Assembly: GCA_945890485.1 (NCBI GenBank)
Contig: CAMDCN010000022.1
Span: 78,542-142,541 of the forward strand
Source of the DNA: Candidatus Sulfopaludibacter sp. SbA3
GTDB lineage: Bacteria; Acidobacteriota; Terriglobia; Bryobacterales; Bryobacteraceae
Length of the DNA: 64,000 nt
Direction: 5' to 3'
Positions 61,646 through 64,000 of this stretch are shown here, one piece after another. Made by a program: the position numbers and the translations under genes. Each line of letters begins with the position of its first letter. Position 1 is the first letter of the stretch. The notes beneath the pieces were generated by a model. It was given only the letters and a program-made list of their open reading frames with translations, was not told the origin of the DNA and did no database searches.

Positions 61646-62517
61646 ACTGTGTGCCTCTCAGTATATGCCGAATGCAGCATCCGGACCGCGGCGTAAAGAA
61701 CCACAAACATGACGAGCCAACGCGCCGCCGTGAGCGGCATGGACTTCACCAAAAAGGCCGCAATCGGGACCCCAAACAGACCACCGATCGTTAGTCCGAT
61801 GGCGACCGTTCGCGAGTAGGCGTCGCGGAGGATGAACCGGGAACTGGCCACTGGCATAAGAAAGGCAGACGAGCCCATCATGATGGGGAACGCCGCAATA
61901 GGATTCATCCCGAGTAATCCCACCAGGGTCATGCAGGGGGCGTAGAAACCAATGCCGAGCGTGCTGATGGCGCCAAACAAACAGTTTAAGGTTACAGCGA
62001 CGATGAGCTTGCCACCGGTCAGTCCGAGCGCTTGGCCGCCCGCTGGAAACAAGTCGAACTGGCGCATCAGCAACACGACAAACGCGAACAGCAGCGCACA
62101 GCCAACGCCAATTCGAACCTTTCGCGTCGGCATTTGCGCCACCCAGCCCGAGCCAAACCAGGATCCCGCCACCGCGCCGGCGATCATTAGCACCAGCGTC
62201 GCCGCTTCCACTTCGATTGCGGCAATGTATATGAAGGCTTGAAAAATCGTGGGGATCGTATGGCCGACGTTGAGCGTTCCGGGAATGAGTTGGTCCGGTA
62301 CCATATGGGCGAACTTGAAGATAGATGTCGTGGTTGCGAAGGATCCAATGCCGAGCGTGTCGAAAAAATTGGTGACCAACCCTGTCAACAGCGATGCTGC
62401 CGTAGGGCGCAATTTACGGACCGGCCACAGCGACCGGGCCCACACGGCGACGTAAGAAGTCGTGAACAAAGCGAGCGCGGCAAAAGTCGCGGCACGGACC
62501 ATTGCGTCAAGCGGCAT
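61642..62517 (-). CDS. TauE/SafE-family membrane transporter
   Basis: 291 residues from the ATG at 62517 with about eight membrane helices. The first half contains [20 protein letters not shown] and the second [19 protein letters not shown], the internal repeat of TauE/SafE permeases. The longer frame adds a Cys/Arg/Pro-rich stretch and was rejected. Family members move sulfonates, sulfite or organic acids; coupling to the dehydratase suggests an organic anion linked to proline catabolism. This is inference. Confidence 0.8.
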   Translation of the reverse strand: MPLDAMVRAATFAALALFTTSYVAVWARSLWPVRKLRPTAASLLTGLVTNFFDTLGIGSFATTTSIFKFAHMVPDQLIPGTLNVGHTIPTIFQAFIYIAAIEVEAATLVLMIAGAVAGSWFGSGWVAQMPTRKVRIGVGCALLFAFVVLLMRQFDLFPAGGQALGLTGGKLIVAVTLNCLFGAISTLGIGFYAPCMTLVGLLGMNPIAAFPIMMGSSAFLMPVASSRFILRDAYSRTVAIGLTIGGLFGVPIAAFLVKSMPLTAARWLVMFVVLYAAVRMLHSAYTERHTV

Positions 62518-62744
62518 CTGCACAAGATATCGTTTCCTGATCGGTCCAGGGCGAGGCCCGACGCGGGAGCATCGGCACTTGAAGCCCCCCAACCCCCAAT
62601 CCGCCAAACGGCGGACATACGTTCACAGGGTAAAAAAATAAACTGGATCTTCCTCATTACATTACGCTTAACCCCACTTTTCGCCCCTCCCCACCCCCCG
62701 AAATTTGGTCCCCCTCTGCTACACTCCAATCAGAAAGTGAAAAC
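62518..62744. other. Intergenic region upstream of the terminase-like module
   Basis: C-rich, no gene. On the plus strand TGCTACACT (TACACT 62720-62725) is an extended -10 candidate, with a start point near 62732. No clear -35 box at the usual spacing. Confidence 0.4.
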
Positions 62745-62784
62745 AACGCCCTGACCGGCATCCCAGTCAGGGCGTTTTCTTTTT
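62745..62784 (+). terminator. Intrinsic terminator in the leader of the terminase-like module
   Basis: An 11-bp perfect stem (AACGCCCTGAC, 62745-62755; GTCAGGGCGTT, 62766-62776) with a 10-nt loop, followed by TTTTCTTTTT (62775-62784). No plus-strand gene precedes it; it lies between a plausible -10 (62720) and the AGGAG ribosome site of the gene at 62802. Confidence 0.85.
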
Positions 62785-62801
62785 CCCCCAGGAGTTTTCA
62801 T

Positions 62802-63593
62802 ATGCTCGACCAACTCACCCCGGAACAAAAAAAGGCCCGCCGCGCCGAAGTCAACCGCCAGAACGCCAAGAAAAGCACCGGCCCCAAGACCGACGCCGGC
62901 AAAGCAACCTCCCGCTTCAACGGACTCAAAAACGGCTCCCGCACCGTCGTCATCGACCTCAGCGGTTCTCCCGGTGTCTCCGTCCTCTCCTGCGACGACG
63001 CCAACGAATACCGCGAAATGGTCGCCGAATACCATCGCGCCATCGCACCCAATGGCCGCGCCGAAGTCAGCATCGTCCAACGCATCATCGACGCCCAGTG
63101 GCGCCTCCTGCGCAACAACCGGCTGCAAACCCTCGAACTCGAAACCAGCCTCGTCGAGGTTCGCCACACCGCAGACCACGAACTGCTCGGCGACAACGCC
63201 GCCGACATCGACATGATCTCGGCCAACCGCGCGGTCATCGACACCAAATACGTCAAGCGCCTCCAGCAGGAAGAGGTCATGCTCCTCCGTATCGTCAACA
63301 TGAGCTACCGCGAGCTCAATCAGCTCCGCAAACTCAATCCGCAGCCCCCGCCGCCCGTGCGCCGCCGCATCGCATACATCACCGAACCAACCAGCCTGCC
63401 CAACGAAACCATCAAAACCGTCTCTCCGGAACTTGTTGAAAACAAGCCGCAACCCAGCCCCCAGGCCAGCGACCGAAGCCAACCGCTACCGGCCTTCTTC
63501 CCTGTCTTTAAGCGGCCAGCCAAGCCCGCCAAGCCGTTAGTTCGCGCCGCCGGCGCCACAGGAGGCCTCTATGGAGAGCTGGAACCCGTTTAA
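62802..63593 (+). CDS. Small terminase-associated-type protein (NAKKSTGPKT family)
   Basis: 263 residues. The N-terminus (RRAEVNRQNAKKSTGPKTDAGKATSRFNGLKNG) is a recurring motif of proteins found in acidobacterial genomes in phage-like contexts. A central helical region (about 60-170) and a Pro/basic tail follow. AGGAG stands 8 nt before the ATG. The last 23 nt overlap the next gene, which has its own GGAGG site. Possibly a small-terminase or packaging-accessory role, by position only. Confidence 0.65.
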   Translation: MLDQLTPEQKKARRAEVNRQNAKKSTGPKTDAGKATSRFNGLKNGSRTVVIDLSGSPGVSVLSCDDANEYREMVAEYHRAIAPNGRAEVSIVQRIIDAQWRLLRNNRLQTLELETSLVEVRHTADHELLGDNAADIDMISANRAVIDTKYVKRLQQEEVMLLRIVNMSYRELNQLRKLNPQPPPPVRRRIAYITEPTSLPNETIKTVSPELVENKPQPSPQASDRSQPLPAFFPVFKRPAKPAKPLVRAAGATGGLYGELEPV

Positions 63594-64000
63594 GTCGTCG
63601 CGCCACGCCGTCCTAACCGAAAACTTGGCTCCCCTACGGACCCGTAGCCCCCACGGACTACCCGAAGTGTGCCCCGTCCCGGACCCGGCCATTCCACCAT
63701 CCGTCTGGGTCGCCGCCCATCTCGGCTTCATCCCCGATCCTGGCCAGGCCCGCTTCCTCGATTCCGTCGATAAGCGCCTCGCCTTCGTCGGCTCCCGCCA
63801 GTCCGGCAAGTCCGAAACCGCGGCCGCCAAGGCCTTCTATCTAGGCCTCCACCACGCCCAAACGGACTATCTCCTCTTCGGCCGCATCCACCGTCATGCG
63901 ACCATTCTCATCCAGCGCGTCCGGGCCTTCGCCCGCCGCCTCGGCCTCGCCACCCATGCCGATCCCGATTTCCCCGGCTCGCTGGTCCTGCCCAACGGCT
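63571..64000 (+). CDS. Terminase large-subunit-like ATPase (3'-partial)
   Basis: Open from the ATG at 63571 to the window end, 143 residues visible. GFIPDPGQARFLDSVDKRL precedes a P-loop LAFVGSRQSGKSETAAAKA, the layout of phage terminase large subunits (adenine-binding region then Walker A). GGAGG 5 nt before the ATG supports the start inside the previous gene. The ATPase core and nuclease domain lie outside the window. Confidence 0.72.
   Translation, partial: MESWNPFKSSRHAVLTENLAPLRTRSPHGLPEVCPVPDPAIPPSVWVAAHLGFIPDPGQARFLDSVDKRLAFVGSRQSGKSETAAAKAFYLGLHHAQTDYLLFGRIHRHATILIQRVRAFARRLGLATHADPDFPGSLVLPNG

Noticed and set aside
60389..61696. 435-residue plus-strand frame opposite the enolase-superfamily gene
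   Set aside because: The minus strand has catalytic Lys and metal-ligand motifs; the plus frame is compositionally random.
1..64000. CRISPR arrays, rRNA and tRNA genes
   Set aside because: No regularly spaced repeats and no conserved rRNA or complete tRNA pattern were seen by eye on either strand; a covariance-model scan would settle it.

Overview
The window is high-GC DNA from a soil-type bacterium, most likely an acidobacterium of the Bryobacterales/Solibacter kind. This is inferred from the gene repertoire: paired DUF1592-type cytochrome and DUF1552 proteins, small ECF sigma factors next to TPR-tailed Ser/Thr kinases, secreted VIT/VWA and giant TPR proteins, and many short secreted proteins. 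No rRNA gene, tRNA gene or CRISPR array was seen. Most genes sit in tight groups with 1-20 nt overlaps. At least thirteen genes carry a TANNNT -10-like hexamer only 5-9 nt before the start codon, which suggests widespread leaderless transcription.

Layout. 1-6355 (minus): a System I cytochrome c maturation operon, read ccmE, ccmF, ccmH, a CcmI-like zinc-ribbon gene, a carboxypeptidase-regulatory-like gene, ccmA, ccmB, ccmC (cut by the window edge). Its CcmE has a CxxxY haem motif instead of HxxxY. 6402-13445 (plus): methyltransferase, M20 peptidase, DMT transporter, HtrA/Do protease, peptidoglycan-binding-like protein, alanine dehydrogenase and two unknown genes coupled to it. 13448-14668 (minus) is an RNase H-like exonuclease; 14770-15210 (plus) is a small peptidoglycan-binding-like protein.

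15211-29363 (minus): seven genes with no gap between any of them. In transcription order they encode a metallophosphoesterase, a beta-propeller, a VIT/VWA protein, a 2062-residue TPR protein, an unknown 501-residue protein, a minimal penicillin-binding/OXA-like transpeptidase and a SpoIID/LytB protein. I consider this the best candidate for an undescribed system, probably acting on the cell envelope. 29412-38818: an esterase, a decayed vapBC, and two sigma/kinase pairs in mirror order. Both pairs converge on the same 4-nt CTAA stop overlap, and they flank three paralogous small secreted proteins. An intact vapBC follows. 38826-44789: CAP protein, ECF42-type sigma with a divergent double-YCII protein, serine hydrolase, dienelactone hydrolase, sialidase-like protein and a small membrane protein.

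44998-50289: DUF1592 cytochrome, DUF1552 Tat protein and an ankyrin protein. 50290-57636 is a defence island with less GC-biased sequence: an AAA ATPase/subtilase pair of the IetAS type and an RloC-like anticodon nuclease with a zinc hook, the latter bracketed by a near-identical 16-bp direct repeat. After a Tat protein gene (57637-58956) comes a 5'-truncated copy of the ankyrin gene (58962-59447), so the island lies between two copies of a duplicated segment. 59448-60541 is gene-poor. 60542-62517 (minus) encodes a probable cis-3-hydroxy-L-proline dehydratase coupled to a TauE/SafE transporter. 62745-64000 holds an intrinsic terminator, then a small protein gene overlapping a terminase-like ATPase that runs off the window.
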